Source: Oceanihabitans sp. 2_MG-2023
GTDB taxonomy: Bacteria; Bacteroidota; Bacteroidia; Flavobacteriales; Flavobacteriaceae
Length of the DNA stretch: 64,000 nt
Direction: 5' to 3'
Assembly: GCF_030547245.1 (NCBI RefSeq)
Contig: NZ_JAUOQT010000003.1
Coordinates: forward strand, 248,001-312,000
Position 1 is the first letter of the stretch, and each line of letters starts with the position of its first letter. Below, piece by piece: positions 17,079-24,895 of the stretch. The notes beneath the pieces were generated by a model. The model was not told the origin of the DNA and searched no databases. It saw only the letters and a list, made by a program, of their open reading frames with translations. The position numbers were made by a program, and so were the translations under genes.

Positions 17079-17732
17079 ATGACCAAAAAAGAAAAAGTAG
17101 ATTTTGTTATAACAACGTTAAACAAGCTATATCCAGAAATTCCAATTCCTTTAGACCATAAAGATCCATATACTTTATTAATTGCTGTTTTGCTTTCTGC
17201 ACAATGTACAGATGTTAGAGTAAATCAAATTACACCTTTGTTATTTGCTGAAGCAGATAATCCTTATGATATGGTGAAATTATCTGTAGAAGAAATCAAG
17301 GAAATTATTAGACCTTGTGGCTTGTCTCCTATGAAAAGTAAAGGTATTTACGGATTATCTAAAATGTTAATTGAAAAGCATAACGGAATAGTCCCACAAA
17401 GTTTTGAAGCTTTAGAAGCATTTCCAGCTGTTGGACATAAAACAGCAAGTGTAGTGATGAGTCAAGCTTTTGGAGTACCAGCTTTTCCTGTAGATACTCA
17501 CATACATCGTTTAATGTATCGATGGAATTTAACCAATGGAAAAAACGTTAATCAAACCGAAAAAGATGCGAAACGTATTTTCCCTAAAGAGCTTTGGAAT
17601 GATTTACACTTACAAATTATTTGGTATGGTAGAGAATATTCTCCAGCGCGTGGTTGGGATTTAGAAAAAGATATTATTACTAAAACGATAGGAAGAGCTT
17701 CCGTTTTAAAGGAGTATTATGCTAAAAACTAA
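17079..17732 (+). CDS. nth: endonuclease III without the Fe-S cluster cysteines
   Basis: This 217-residue bifunctional DNA glycosylase/AP lyase removes oxidised pyrimidines in base-excision repair. The HhH-GPD catalytic pair is intact: the Schiff-base Lys121 in FPAVGHKTASVV and Asp139 in VDTHIHRL. Standard endonuclease III carries a C-terminal C-x6-C-x2-C-x5-C 4Fe-4S loop; here that region reads IIWYGREYSPARGWDLEKD and has no cysteine at all (the only cysteines are at 43 and 80). The cluster is therefore absent although the length is normal. It is divergent from bcp, an oxidative-defence neighbour. Confidence 0.92.
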   Translation: MTKKEKVDFVITTLNKLYPEIPIPLDHKDPYTLLIAVLLSAQCTDVRVNQITPLLFAEADNPYDMVKLSVEEIKEIIRPCGLSPMKSKGIYGLSKMLIEKHNGIVPQSFEALEAFPAVGHKTASVVMSQAFGVPAFPVDTHIHRLMYRWNLTNGKNVNQTEKDAKRIFPKELWNDLHLQIIWYGREYSPARGWDLEKDIITKTIGRASVLKEYYAKN

Positions 17733-17785
17733 TACCTACTACTGTTGTAAGAATACAGTATATAGATTCCTGCAGTAACTGGAAT

Positions 17786-17815
17786 AAAAAATCCTGAATT
17801 AATTCAGGATTTTTT
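17786..17815. terminator. bidirectional intrinsic terminator
   Basis: A perfect palindrome of AAAAAATCCTGAATT and its complement, with A and T runs at both ends, lies between nth and the convergent 48-residue gene. Confidence 0.9.
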
Positions 17816-17817
17816 AT

Positions 17818-17964
17818 TTAGTTAAGAACTGTTTCAAAATTCATATTATTAAATTTTAAGACATTTAATGCCTTAGAATAATTAAGAAGAAAATCTACTG
17901 TTTCCTGCTTAGGGTTCCTTTTAATTTTTTCCCTTTTGGGGTTTTGAGAGTAAAGTTTTGCCAT
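17818..17964 (-). CDS. 48-residue protein downstream of the ECF sigma gene
   Basis: Reading from ATG 17964 to TAA 17818 gives 48 residues: MAKLYSQNPKREKIKRNPKQ, then a hydrophobic/amphipathic helix-like half with ETVDFLLNYSKALNVLKF, ending FETVLN. The first half is very basic (nine Lys or Arg in the first 20). It starts 50 bases after the sigma factor stop and ends three bases before a strong terminator, which is what a real last gene of a two-gene operon would look like. It is also in the same position I associate with small conserved proteins beside this sigma factor in Flavobacteriaceae, though I cannot verify this. Function is unknown; a DNA- or RNA-binding, ribosome-associated or sigma-binding peptide are all possible. 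Confidence 0.6.
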   Translation of the reverse strand: MAKLYSQNPKREKIKRNPKQETVDFLLNYSKALNVLKFNNMNFETVLN

Positions 17965-18014
17965 TTAAAATGTTTTAGTTATACTCTGAAAACGAAACAA
18001 ACTTTATATTATTG

Positions 18015-18599
18015 TTAGTTTGTTAAAATAATATTATGCTTATCAATAATTTTACGCATATTAATTAATGCATAACGCATTCTTCCCAAAGCAGTGTTTA
18101 TGCTTACACCTGTTTTTTCAGAAATTTCTTTAAAACTTAAATCATTATACATACGCATTACCAAAACTTCTTTTTGGTCTTCAGGAAGCTCATCCATAAC
18201 ACGTCTAACATCCCGTTCTACTTGTTCTTTAATTAGTGTTTTTTCTGCATCTAAAGCACTATCACTTAATACCGAAAAAATACTAAACTCACCGCTATTA
18301 CTGAACTTTGGCATTCTGTTACTTTTTCTAAAATGATCAATAACTAAATTATGAGAAATACGCATAACCCAAGGTAAAAACTTACCCTCTTCATTATAAG
18401 AACCTCGTTTTAAAGTTCGTATCACCTTAATAAAAGTATCCTGAAAAATATCTTCAGCAATATCTTTATCATATACTTTAGAGTATATAAAACTGTAAAT
18501 TCGTTGTTTGTGTCTAGTAATTAAAATTCCTAGCGCGCCTTCATCTCCTTTAATGTAGTTACTAACAAGAGTAGCGTCGGTTATAAGTTCTTTTTGCAT
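18015..18599 (-). CDS. ECF RNA polymerase sigma factor
   Basis: This 194-residue sigma-70 family ECF factor has region 2 (about 25-95, with YSKVYDKDIAEDIFQDTFIKV and WVMRISHNLVIDHFRKSNR) and region 4 (about 130-185, with LPEDQKEVLVMRMYNDLSFK and EISEKTGVSINTALGRMRYA). No anti-sigma gene with the usual membrane helix lies next to it; the only companion is a 48-residue gene. Members of this type are ubiquitous in Flavobacteriaceae, often beside uvrA as here. A promoter-like box lies 109-140 bases upstream, leaving a leader of roughly 100 bases with a small AGAAGG/CCTTCT hairpin at 18619-18633. Confidence 0.9.
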   Translation of the reverse strand: MQKELITDATLVSNYIKGDEGALGILITRHKQRIYSFIYSKVYDKDIAEDIFQDTFIKVIRTLKRGSYNEEGKFLPWVMRISHNLVIDHFRKSNRMPKFSNSGEFSIFSVLSDSALDAEKTLIKEQVERDVRRVMDELPEDQKEVLVMRMYNDLSFKEISEKTGVSINTALGRMRYALINMRKIIDKHNIILTN

Positions 18600-18707
18600 A
18601 ATGATTACTTTTTTGCACAGAAGGAAACCTTCTAATACTTGGGGTTAAAATTTAAAAAGTAATGTTATGCTATAAGCTAGTATTTTGTTATTTATGTTAG
18701 TATGAGT

Positions 18708-18739
18708 CAAATATAACAAGAATCATTCCTAAAAAACAA
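18708..18739 (-). promoter_or_regulatory. promoter of the sigma factor gene
   Basis: On the minus strand TTG (18737-18739) and TATATTTG (18708-18715) are 21 bases apart. The -7 box is an exact consensus match and implies a leader of about 100 bases. Confidence 0.6.
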
Positions 18740-18805
18740 AAAATAAATACTTTTTTTAACATTTTATTACACAATAATCTATTTTTTAAGCTGAACTAGT
18801 TATAG

Positions 18806-18813
18806 TATCTTTG
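18806..18813 (+). promoter_or_regulatory. uvrA -7 box
   Basis: TATCTTTG, an exact TAnnTTTG match, lies 23 bases before the uvrA ATG. No clear -33 TTG is present. Confidence 0.55.
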
Positions 18814-18836
18814 CAGAATTATTCCTTTAAAAGCTT

Positions 18837-21623
18837 ATGAACACTAATATTTCTAAAGTAAATCCAAAAAAAAATATCATCATTAAAGGTGCAAAATTGC
18901 ATAACCTAAAAAATATTGATGTCGTAATCCCTAGAAATAAATTAGTAGTTATTACAGGTTTATCTGGTTCTGGAAAATCTAGTTTAGCTTTTGATACTTT
19001 GTATGCAGAAGGACAAAGACGTTATGTAGAAAGCTTATCTAGTTATGCTAGGCAGTTTTTAGGACGTTTAAACAAACCAAAAGTAGATTATATAAAAGGT
19101 ATTGCTCCTGCTATTGCTATTGAGCAAAAAGTGAATTCTACAAATCCACGCTCTACAGTAGGTACAACAACAGAAATTTACGATTATCTGAAACTTTTAT
19201 TTGCTAGAATAGGAAAAACATACTCGCCAAAATCTGGAAAAGAAGTAAAAAAAGATACCGTTGCAGATGTAATTAAATATGTAAAATCTTTCGCTGAAGG
19301 CGAAAAACTCTTGCTCCTCGCTCCCATTTTTCTTGAAGAAGGAAGAAAATTACAAGACAAATTGAAAGTTTTAAATCAGCAAGGTTATGCAAGAATTAAA
19401 GTGAAGGATAAGATTATTAGACTAGATGAAACTCAAGAAATAAAAGAAGATGTAAAAGATATTTTCTTGGTAGTAGATAGAATTATTACTAAAGACGACG
19501 AAGATTTTTATAACCGACTAGCAGATGCCGCGCAAACTGCTTTTTTTGAAGGAAAAGGAGAATGTTTTTTAGAAACTTTAAGTGATAATAAACAACAACA
19601 ATTTAGCAATAAATTTGAACTGGATGGTATTACGTTTTTAGAACCTAACGTGCATTTGTTTAGCTTTAACAACCCATATGGTGCTTGTCCAAAATGTGAA
19701 GGTTATGGTGATGTTATTGGTATCGATGATGATTTAGTAATCCCTAACACAGCACTTTCTGTCTATGAAAATGCTATTTTCCCTTGGAGAGGAGAAACTA
19801 TGAGTTGGTATAAAGACCAATTAGTCAATAATTCACATCATTTTAATTTCCCTATTCATAAACCTTATTTTGAATTAACTCCAGAACATAAACAGCTTAT
19901 CTGGACAGGAAACGAACATTTTGAAGGTCTTAACGATTTCTTTGCTGAATTAGAAAGCAAAGCATACAAAATACAAAACCGAGTAATGCTATCGCGTTAC
20001 AGAGGAAAAACAAAATGCAAAATTTGTAACGGAAAACGTTTACGAAAAGAAGCTGATTTTATTAAAATTGGTAGTGCAACAATTACAGATTTAGTAGAAA
20101 TGCCTTTAAATAAATTGGCTGTTTTCTTTAAGCAATTAGAGCTCAATGATTATGATGAAACTATAGCAAAAAGGCTTTTAAAAGAAATAAACAACAGGCT
20201 TTCTTTTTTATCTAATGTAGGCTTAGATTATTTAACTTTAAATAGAAAATCTAACTCGTTATCTGGGGGAGAAAGTCAACGCATCAACCTTGCAACCTCT
20301 TTAGGTAGTAGCCTGGTTGGTTCTATGTATATTTTAGACGAGCCCAGTATTGGTCTACATCCAAAAGATACAGAACGTTTAATAGTAGTTTTAAAAGCAC
20401 TTCGCGATTTAGGAAACACTGTAATTGTTGTAGAGCATGATGAAGATATCATGAAAGAAGCAGACGAAATTATTGATATTGGTCCAGAAGCTGGAACTTT
20501 TGGAGGTAATGTTGTAGCTACAGGAACATTTGCAGATATATTAAATTCAGATTCTTTAACTGCACAATATTTAAATGAAGCGCTAAAAATTGAAGTACCT
20601 CAAAAAAGAAGAACCTCAAAATATGCTGTGGAAGTTATAGGAGCAAGAGAAAACAACCTTAAAAATGTAGACGTAACTTTTCCTTTAAATATGTTAACGG
20701 TAGTTACAGGAGTTTCAGGAAGCGGTAAAAGTACGCTTGTAAAAAAGATTCTTTTCCCAGCAATACAAAAACACTTAACTGGCTTTGGAGATAAACCTGG
20801 ACAGTTTTCTGAATTAAAAGGAAACTACACCAATGTTAAACATATTGAGTTTATAGACCAAAACCCAATTGGTCGTTCTTCACGTTCTAATCCGGTAACC
20901 TACGTAAAAGCTTATGATGATATTCGTGCTTTGTACGCAAATCAGAAATTAAGTAAAATACGAAACTATGCTGCCAAGCATTTTAGTTTTAATGTAGACG
21001 GAGGACGCTGTGAAACCTGTAAAGGGGAAGGTGAAGTTACTATTGAAATGCAATTCATGGCAGATGTGCATTTAGAATGTGAAACCTGTAAAGGAAAGCG
21101 TTTTAAAAAGGAAGTTTTAGAAGTTACTTTTGGAAATAAAAGTATCGATGATATTTTAAATCTTACTATAGACGATGCCATAGCTTTTTTTACAGCGCAT
21201 GAGCAGAAAAAAATTCAAACCAAATTACAACCATTACAAGATGTAGGCTTAGGCTATGTTACTTTAGGTCAGAGCTCTTCTACCCTTTCGGGAGGAGAAG
21301 CACAACGTATTAAGCTTGCAACGTTTTTAGGAAAAGGTTCCCGACAAGAAAATGCTTTATTCATTTTTGATGAACCTACTACTGGATTACACTTTCATGA
21401 TATTCAAAAATTATTAAAATCCTTTTATGCTTTAATTGAAAAAGGACATTCCATTATTGTTGTAGAGCATAATTTAGAATTAATTAAATGCGCAGATCAC
21501 ATTATAGATTTAGGTCCGGAAGGTGGTGAAAATGGTGGCAAACTTGTAGCAGCAGGAACTCCAGAAGAGATTGTAAAAGTTAAAGCATCGGTTACAGGGA
21601 AATATTTAAAAGAGAAACTTTAA
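18837..21623 (+). CDS. uvrA: excinuclease ABC subunit A
   Basis: This 928-residue DNA damage sensor of nucleotide-excision repair is a tandem ABC ATPase. Domain I has Walker A GLSGSGKSSLAFDTLYAEGQ and signature NSLSGGESQRINLATSLGS; domain II has GVSGSGKSTLVKKILFPAIQ and signature STLSGGEAQRIKLATFLG. The zinc modules CPKCEGYGDV/CKICNGKRL and CETCKGEGEV/CETCKGKRF are complete. Length is slightly below the usual 940. Bacteroidota often carry two UvrA paralogues, so this may be one of a pair; the intact modules argue that it is functional. It overlaps the end of the convergent DUF3667 gene by four bases. Confidence 0.93.
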   Translation: MNTNISKVNPKKNIIIKGAKLHNLKNIDVVIPRNKLVVITGLSGSGKSSLAFDTLYAEGQRRYVESLSSYARQFLGRLNKPKVDYIKGIAPAIAIEQKVNSTNPRSTVGTTTEIYDYLKLLFARIGKTYSPKSGKEVKKDTVADVIKYVKSFAEGEKLLLLAPIFLEEGRKLQDKLKVLNQQGYARIKVKDKIIRLDETQEIKEDVKDIFLVVDRIITKDDEDFYNRLADAAQTAFFEGKGECFLETLSDNKQQQFSNKFELDGITFLEPNVHLFSFNNPYGACPKCEGYGDVIGIDDDLVIPNTALSVYENAIFPWRGETMSWYKDQLVNNSHHFNFPIHKPYFELTPEHKQLIWTGNEHFEGLNDFFAELESKAYKIQNRVMLSRYRGKTKCKICNGKRLRKEADFIKIGSATITDLVEMPLNKLAVFFKQLELNDYDETIAKRLLKEINNRLSFLSNVGLDYLTLNRKSNSLSGGESQRINLATSLGSSLVGSMYILDEPSIGLHPKDTERLIVVLKALRDLGNTVIVVEHDEDIMKEADEIIDIGPEAGTFGGNVVATGTFADILNSDSLTAQYLNEALKIEVPQKRRTSKYAVEVIGARENNLKNVDVTFPLNMLTVVTGVSGSGKSTLVKKILFPAIQKHLTGFGDKPGQFSELKGNYTNVKHIEFIDQNPIGRSSRSNPVTYVKAYDDIRALYANQKLSKIRNYAAKHFSFNVDGGRCETCKGEGEVTIEMQFMADVHLECETCKGKRFKKEVLEVTFGNKSIDDILNLTIDDAIAFFTAHEQKKIQTKLQPLQDVGLGYVTLGQSSSTLSGGEAQRIKLATFLGKGSRQENALFIFDEPTTGLHFHDIQKLLKSFYALIEKGHSIIVVEHNLELIKCADHIIDLGPEGGENGGKLVAAGTPEEIVKVKASVTGKYLKEKL

Positions 21624-22711
21624 AATAGCATTACTGCAAACACAAGTACTATACATCCAGCAATTAATGCTACAGGAAAAAATAATAGAGTTATAAGACT
21701 TGTTTTTAAATAACTTTTAAACCAACCTTGTTTGTAAAAACGTTTTATTGCTAAAAAAAGGTAAATAAAAGTAGATAGTACAATTAGCCAATCTATCCAA
21801 TTTGGAATTTCAATTATATAATTCACTCCTACAATAAGGCTAAAAACAGTGAACAAGAAAGAAAAGTAATAAAAACTAAATACCAAATGATGTGAATAGC
21901 GACCAGTTTTTCTAAAAAACAACTTGAGTATTAATGCAAAAATTGGTAATATAAAAAACATGGCAATAGACATCGTATCAAAAAAAGATTGAAAAATCCC
22001 TCCAACTTTTCGTTGTTTATAAAACTTTACTCCTTGCCTATAAAGACGTTTCGTTAAATTTCCATCGTCTTTTTTTAGTCCTAATTCTTTATAAATAATT
22101 ACATCTGGAGTATCTTTTGCTATTAAAGAGTCTAACTTTTTTGTAAAATCAAAAGAAAAATCTACAGCTCTAAAATTTTCACTTGAAACTATAGAATCTA
22201 TTTGTTTCTCAGAAAATCCTGTATAAATTTTATTTTCTTCTAAAACTTTTTTAACCTCTATTCTATCTATAGAATCTTGTTTCATTCTATCTGCTAACAT
22301 AATGGAATTAATAGAGTCGATTTTAAAATCTCCTGTATTAGTATCTATATCTTGAACTTGATTTAAAACCTTTCCAATTCCCTTATCAAATTCAGAAGAC
22401 ATCCTATTAATTCTAAAAGAATTTAAAAAGAAAAAAACAATGGCTACAAATAAATACATTTGAGCAGGATGTAAATACAATAAACGTTTACCTGCTATAA
22501 ATTTTTCAGCTAAAAAACCAGGTTTAAATAGTAATGGGAAAAAGCTTTTAAAAAAACGAGCATCAAAAGAAAAATAATTGCTTATCGTGTTATAAAATAA
22601 AAGACCTAAAGTTAAATCGTCTTTATCTTTTTGTCCACAGTGCGGACAAAATTCATAAGCTTCATCAAAAGGTTTTTCGCAATTCTTACAATCTTTTATT
22701 TGAACAGACAT
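21620..22711 (-). CDS. DUF3667 family membrane protein
   Basis: From ATG 22711 this is 363 residues. It begins with a zinc-ribbon (CKNCEKPFDEAYEFCPHCGQK), then a conserved LFYNTISNYFSFDARFFKSF / PGFLAEKFIAGKRLLYLHP segment that defines DUF3667, one membrane helix near 95-110, a long soluble helical region, and four membrane helices in the C-terminal third. An upstream ATG at 22753 would add 14 residues before the zinc ribbon and is less likely. Function is unknown; the zinc ribbon faces the cytosol if the first helix is an ordinary anchor. Confidence 0.85.
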   Translation of the reverse strand: MSVQIKDCKNCEKPFDEAYEFCPHCGQKDKDDLTLGLLFYNTISNYFSFDARFFKSFFPLLFKPGFLAEKFIAGKRLLYLHPAQMYLFVAIVFFFLNSFRINRMSSEFDKGIGKVLNQVQDIDTNTGDFKIDSINSIMLADRMKQDSIDRIEVKKVLEENKIYTGFSEKQIDSIVSSENFRAVDFSFDFTKKLDSLIAKDTPDVIIYKELGLKKDDGNLTKRLYRQGVKFYKQRKVGGIFQSFFDTMSIAMFFILPIFALILKLFFRKTGRYSHHLVFSFYYFSFLFTVFSLIVGVNYIIEIPNWIDWLIVLSTFIYLFLAIKRFYKQGWFKSYLKTSLITLLFFPVALIAGCIVLVFAVMLF

Positions 22712-22880
22712 GGTTTTTGGTAAGTTTTCATAAAAATATAAAAAAGTAAACAATAAAACACACGTGTTAAAATACTAACAATCAAGCTTATACGTTTTTG
22801 GCACGACAATTGAAACTAACAAAACAAATAGCGTAAGCCGAAAAGCTAAATGAGTAGGCATAATCTAATACCTATATACT

Positions 22881-23582
22881 ATGAAAAAATTAGTACTATT
22901 ATTTACAGGAATGTTAATGACATTAACAACTGTAACCGCAGCAGAAAAAATTACTGCAACACAAAAACAAGGTGAAGATTTAAATATTTCACGCTACAGT
23001 TTTATACAACCAATTCAGTTTGTAGAGCGTGGTGTGGAGTTCTTAATCTTTCCTGATGGAAGTTTCGATTTTAATACAAATCTTGACTACACACAAGGTG
23101 ACACATATTATAGAGCGCCTAACCCTAGGACTACAACTACACGTACAAGAAGTGTAAATACCACTTTTGGAGCTCCTGGAACTAGAGTAACGTATAGTAA
23201 CTCTAGCATTAGACCTACAGGTGGAGTAATTATAACCCATGACAGAGATGGTAAAGTACGTAGAATTGGAAATGTATTTGTTAACTACAACAGAGAAGGT
23301 CAAGTAAAACGTTTAGGTTCTGTTTATATCAATTATAACAGACAAGGTTTATTAACACAAGTTGGTGGTTTACAAATACGTTATGACAGAAACAATAATA
23401 TAATTGCAATTACTGGTCATGTTAATTATAGTAACCAAGGTTATAATGTTTTTAATTCTGGTTACGCTTCCAATAATGATTGGGATAATAACCATAACGA
23501 TTATAACAATGATGATTTTTACTACTACAAAAAAGATGGTAAAACCGTTAAGCAAGAAAAGCTTAAAACAATAAAGAGATAA
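22881..23582 (+). CDS. secreted repeat protein, unknown function
   Basis: This 233-residue protein has a signal peptide (MKKLVLLFTGMLMTLTTVTAA). Residues from about 115 to 190 contain about four imperfect repeats of a V-x-Y-N/D-R-x-G-x-V-x-x-x-G unit (GNVFVNYNREGQVKRLGSV, INYNRQGLLTQVGGL, IRYDRNNNIIAITGHV), similar in look to YD/RHS-type strand-turn repeats but shorter. The C-terminus is rich in Asn, Asp and Tyr and then Lys. It is likely periplasmic or surface-exposed. No family name can be given with confidence. Confidence 0.7.
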   Translation: MKKLVLLFTGMLMTLTTVTAAEKITATQKQGEDLNISRYSFIQPIQFVERGVEFLIFPDGSFDFNTNLDYTQGDTYYRAPNPRTTTTRTRSVNTTFGAPGTRVTYSNSSIRPTGGVIITHDRDGKVRRIGNVFVNYNREGQVKRLGSVYINYNRQGLLTQVGGLQIRYDRNNNIIAITGHVNYSNQGYNVFNSGYASNNDWDNNHNDYNNDDFYYYKKDGKTVKQEKLKTIKR

Positions 23583-23604
23583 TATTCTCAATTAAATAAA
23601 ATAT

Positions 23605-23650
23605 AACCTCACGAGACAGTCACCCTAAGCGACTTCGTGAGGTTTTATTA
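23605..23650 (+). terminator. terminator-like hairpin with REP-like loop
   Basis: AACCTCACGA (23605-23614) pairs with TCGTGAGGTT (23635-23644) and is followed by a short T-run. The 20-base loop, with GTCACCCTAAGCGACT, resembles the TCACCCTGAGCG-AGTCGAAGGG intergenic repeats known in Bacteroidota genomes. It probably terminates the repeat-protein gene. Confidence 0.6.
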
Positions 23651-23730
23651 TTTTAAACACCTATCAACACTTGTTAACAATTAATTCTTCCAAAAACGAA
23701 ATTTCATTTTTACAACTATAGAATATCATT

Positions 23731-23738
23731 TACATTTG
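23731..23738 (+). promoter_or_regulatory. guaC -7 box
   Basis: TACATTTG matches TAnnTTTG and lies 25 bases before the GMP reductase ATG. Confidence 0.45.
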
Positions 23739-23763
23739 AAAGTAATCCAAAACTTCTACCAAA

Positions 23764-24807
23764 ATGCGCATAGAATACGATATCAAACTCGGTTTTAAAG
23801 ATGTCATGATAAGACCAAAACGCTCAACTTTAAAAAGTAGATCGCAAGTATCTTTGCAACAAGAATTTAAATTCTTAAATAGTAAAACAATTTGGAAAGG
23901 CATACCAATTATGGCTGCAAATATGGATACTGTTGGTACTTTCGAAATGGCTTTAGCTTTAAGTAAAAAAGAATTATTTACAGCGATACACAAACACTAC
24001 TCTATTGAAGATTGGAAAATATTTTCTAAAAACGCACCAAAAGGAATTGAAGAATACATTGCAATTAGTACTGGAACAGGAAAAAATGATGCTGAAAAAT
24101 TAGCTGCAATATTTAAAATAAACCCAAACTACAAATTTATTTGCATTGATGTTGCCAATGGTTATTCTGAACATTTTGTAGGTTTTGTAAAACATACTAG
24201 AGCACAATATCCTGATAAGGTGATTATTGCTGGAAATGTAGTAACTGGCGAAATGGTAGAAGAACTTCTACTCTCTGGGGCAGACATTATTAAAGTTGGT
24301 ATTGGACCAGGAAGTGTTTGTACTACACGTGTAAAAACAGGTGTTGGCTATCCGCAACTCTCTGCAATTATAGAATGTGCTGATGCTGCGCATGGCTTAG
24401 GAGGACACATAATTAGTGATGGTGGATGTACCATTCCTGGTGATGTTGCAAAAGCCTTTGGTGCTGCTGCTGATTTTGTTATGCTTGGCGGTATGTTAGC
24501 AGGACATGAAGAATCTGGTGGCGAATTAATAGAACAAAACGGAAAACAATACAAACAGTTTTATGGTATGAGCTCAAAAACTGCAATGAAAAAACATGTT
24601 GGTGGCGTTGCCGAATATAGAGCTAGCGAAGGAAAAACGGTTTCTGTACCTTTTAAAGGAAAAGTAGAAAAGACCCTATTAGATATTCTTGGTGGCATAC
24701 GAAGTACATGTACATATGTTGGTGCTTCTCGTTTAAAAGAACTTACCAAAAGAACTACTTTTATTCGTGTTGCAGAACAAGAAAACCAAGTTTATACTAA
24801 AGAATAA
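23764..24807 (+). CDS. guaC: GMP reductase
   Basis: This 347-residue enzyme reduces GMP to IMP with NADPH, in purine salvage. The length equals that of E. coli GuaC. Visible motifs are the N-terminal [19 protein letters not shown], the catalytic loop [18 protein letters not shown] (Cys at about 186) and the phosphate-binding [20 protein letters not shown] and [11 protein letters not shown]. The short form without CBS domains separates it from IMP dehydrogenase. It stands alone behind its own promoter-like box. Confidence 0.95.
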   Translation: MRIEYDIKLGFKDVMIRPKRSTLKSRSQVSLQQEFKFLNSKTIWKGIPIMAANMDTVGTFEMALALSKKELFTAIHKHYSIEDWKIFSKNAPKGIEEYIAISTGTGKNDAEKLAAIFKINPNYKFICIDVANGYSEHFVGFVKHTRAQYPDKVIIAGNVVTGEMVEELLLSGADIIKVGIGPGSVCTTRVKTGVGYPQLSAIIECADAAHGLGGHIISDGGCTIPGDVAKAFGAAADFVMLGGMLAGHEESGGELIEQNGKQYKQFYGMSSKTAMKKHVGGVAEYRASEGKTVSVPFKGKVEKTLLDILGGIRSTCTYVGASRLKELTKRTTFIRVAEQENQVYTKE

Positions 24808-24831
24808 ACCAATACACCAAATAAATAAACG

Positions 24832-24839
24832 TACCTTTG
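24832..24839 (+). promoter_or_regulatory. -7 box for the DEAD-box helicase gene
   Basis: TACCTTTG, an exact TAnnTTTG match, lies 47 bases before ATG 24887. It starts transcription inside the reading-frame extension upstream of that ATG, which argues against any longer protein. Confidence 0.55.
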
Positions 24840-24849
24840 CAACTTATAA

Positions 24850-24895
24850 AAATGACATATATAATTTGTCATTCAACAATTACTATATGTCATTT
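24850..24895 (+). promoter_or_regulatory. leader that can pair across the helicase start codon
   Basis: AAATGACATATA (24850-24861) is perfectly complementary over 12 bases to TATATGTCATTT (24884-24895), which contains the ATG at 24887. A shorter competing hairpin uses AATGACA (24851-24857) with a second copy of TGTCATT at 24867-24873, leaving the start codon free. The two structures cannot coexist because they share the 5' arm. Confidence 0.5.

Noticed and set aside
23583-23763. Possible purine riboswitch before guaC
   Set aside because: The gap holds a terminator-like hairpin and a -7 box 25 bases before the ATG; there is no room for an aptamer between box and start.
24767-24886. A 40-codon N-terminal extension of the DEAD-box helicase
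   Set aside because: It overlaps guaC and the helicase promoter box; family members begin at the later ATG.
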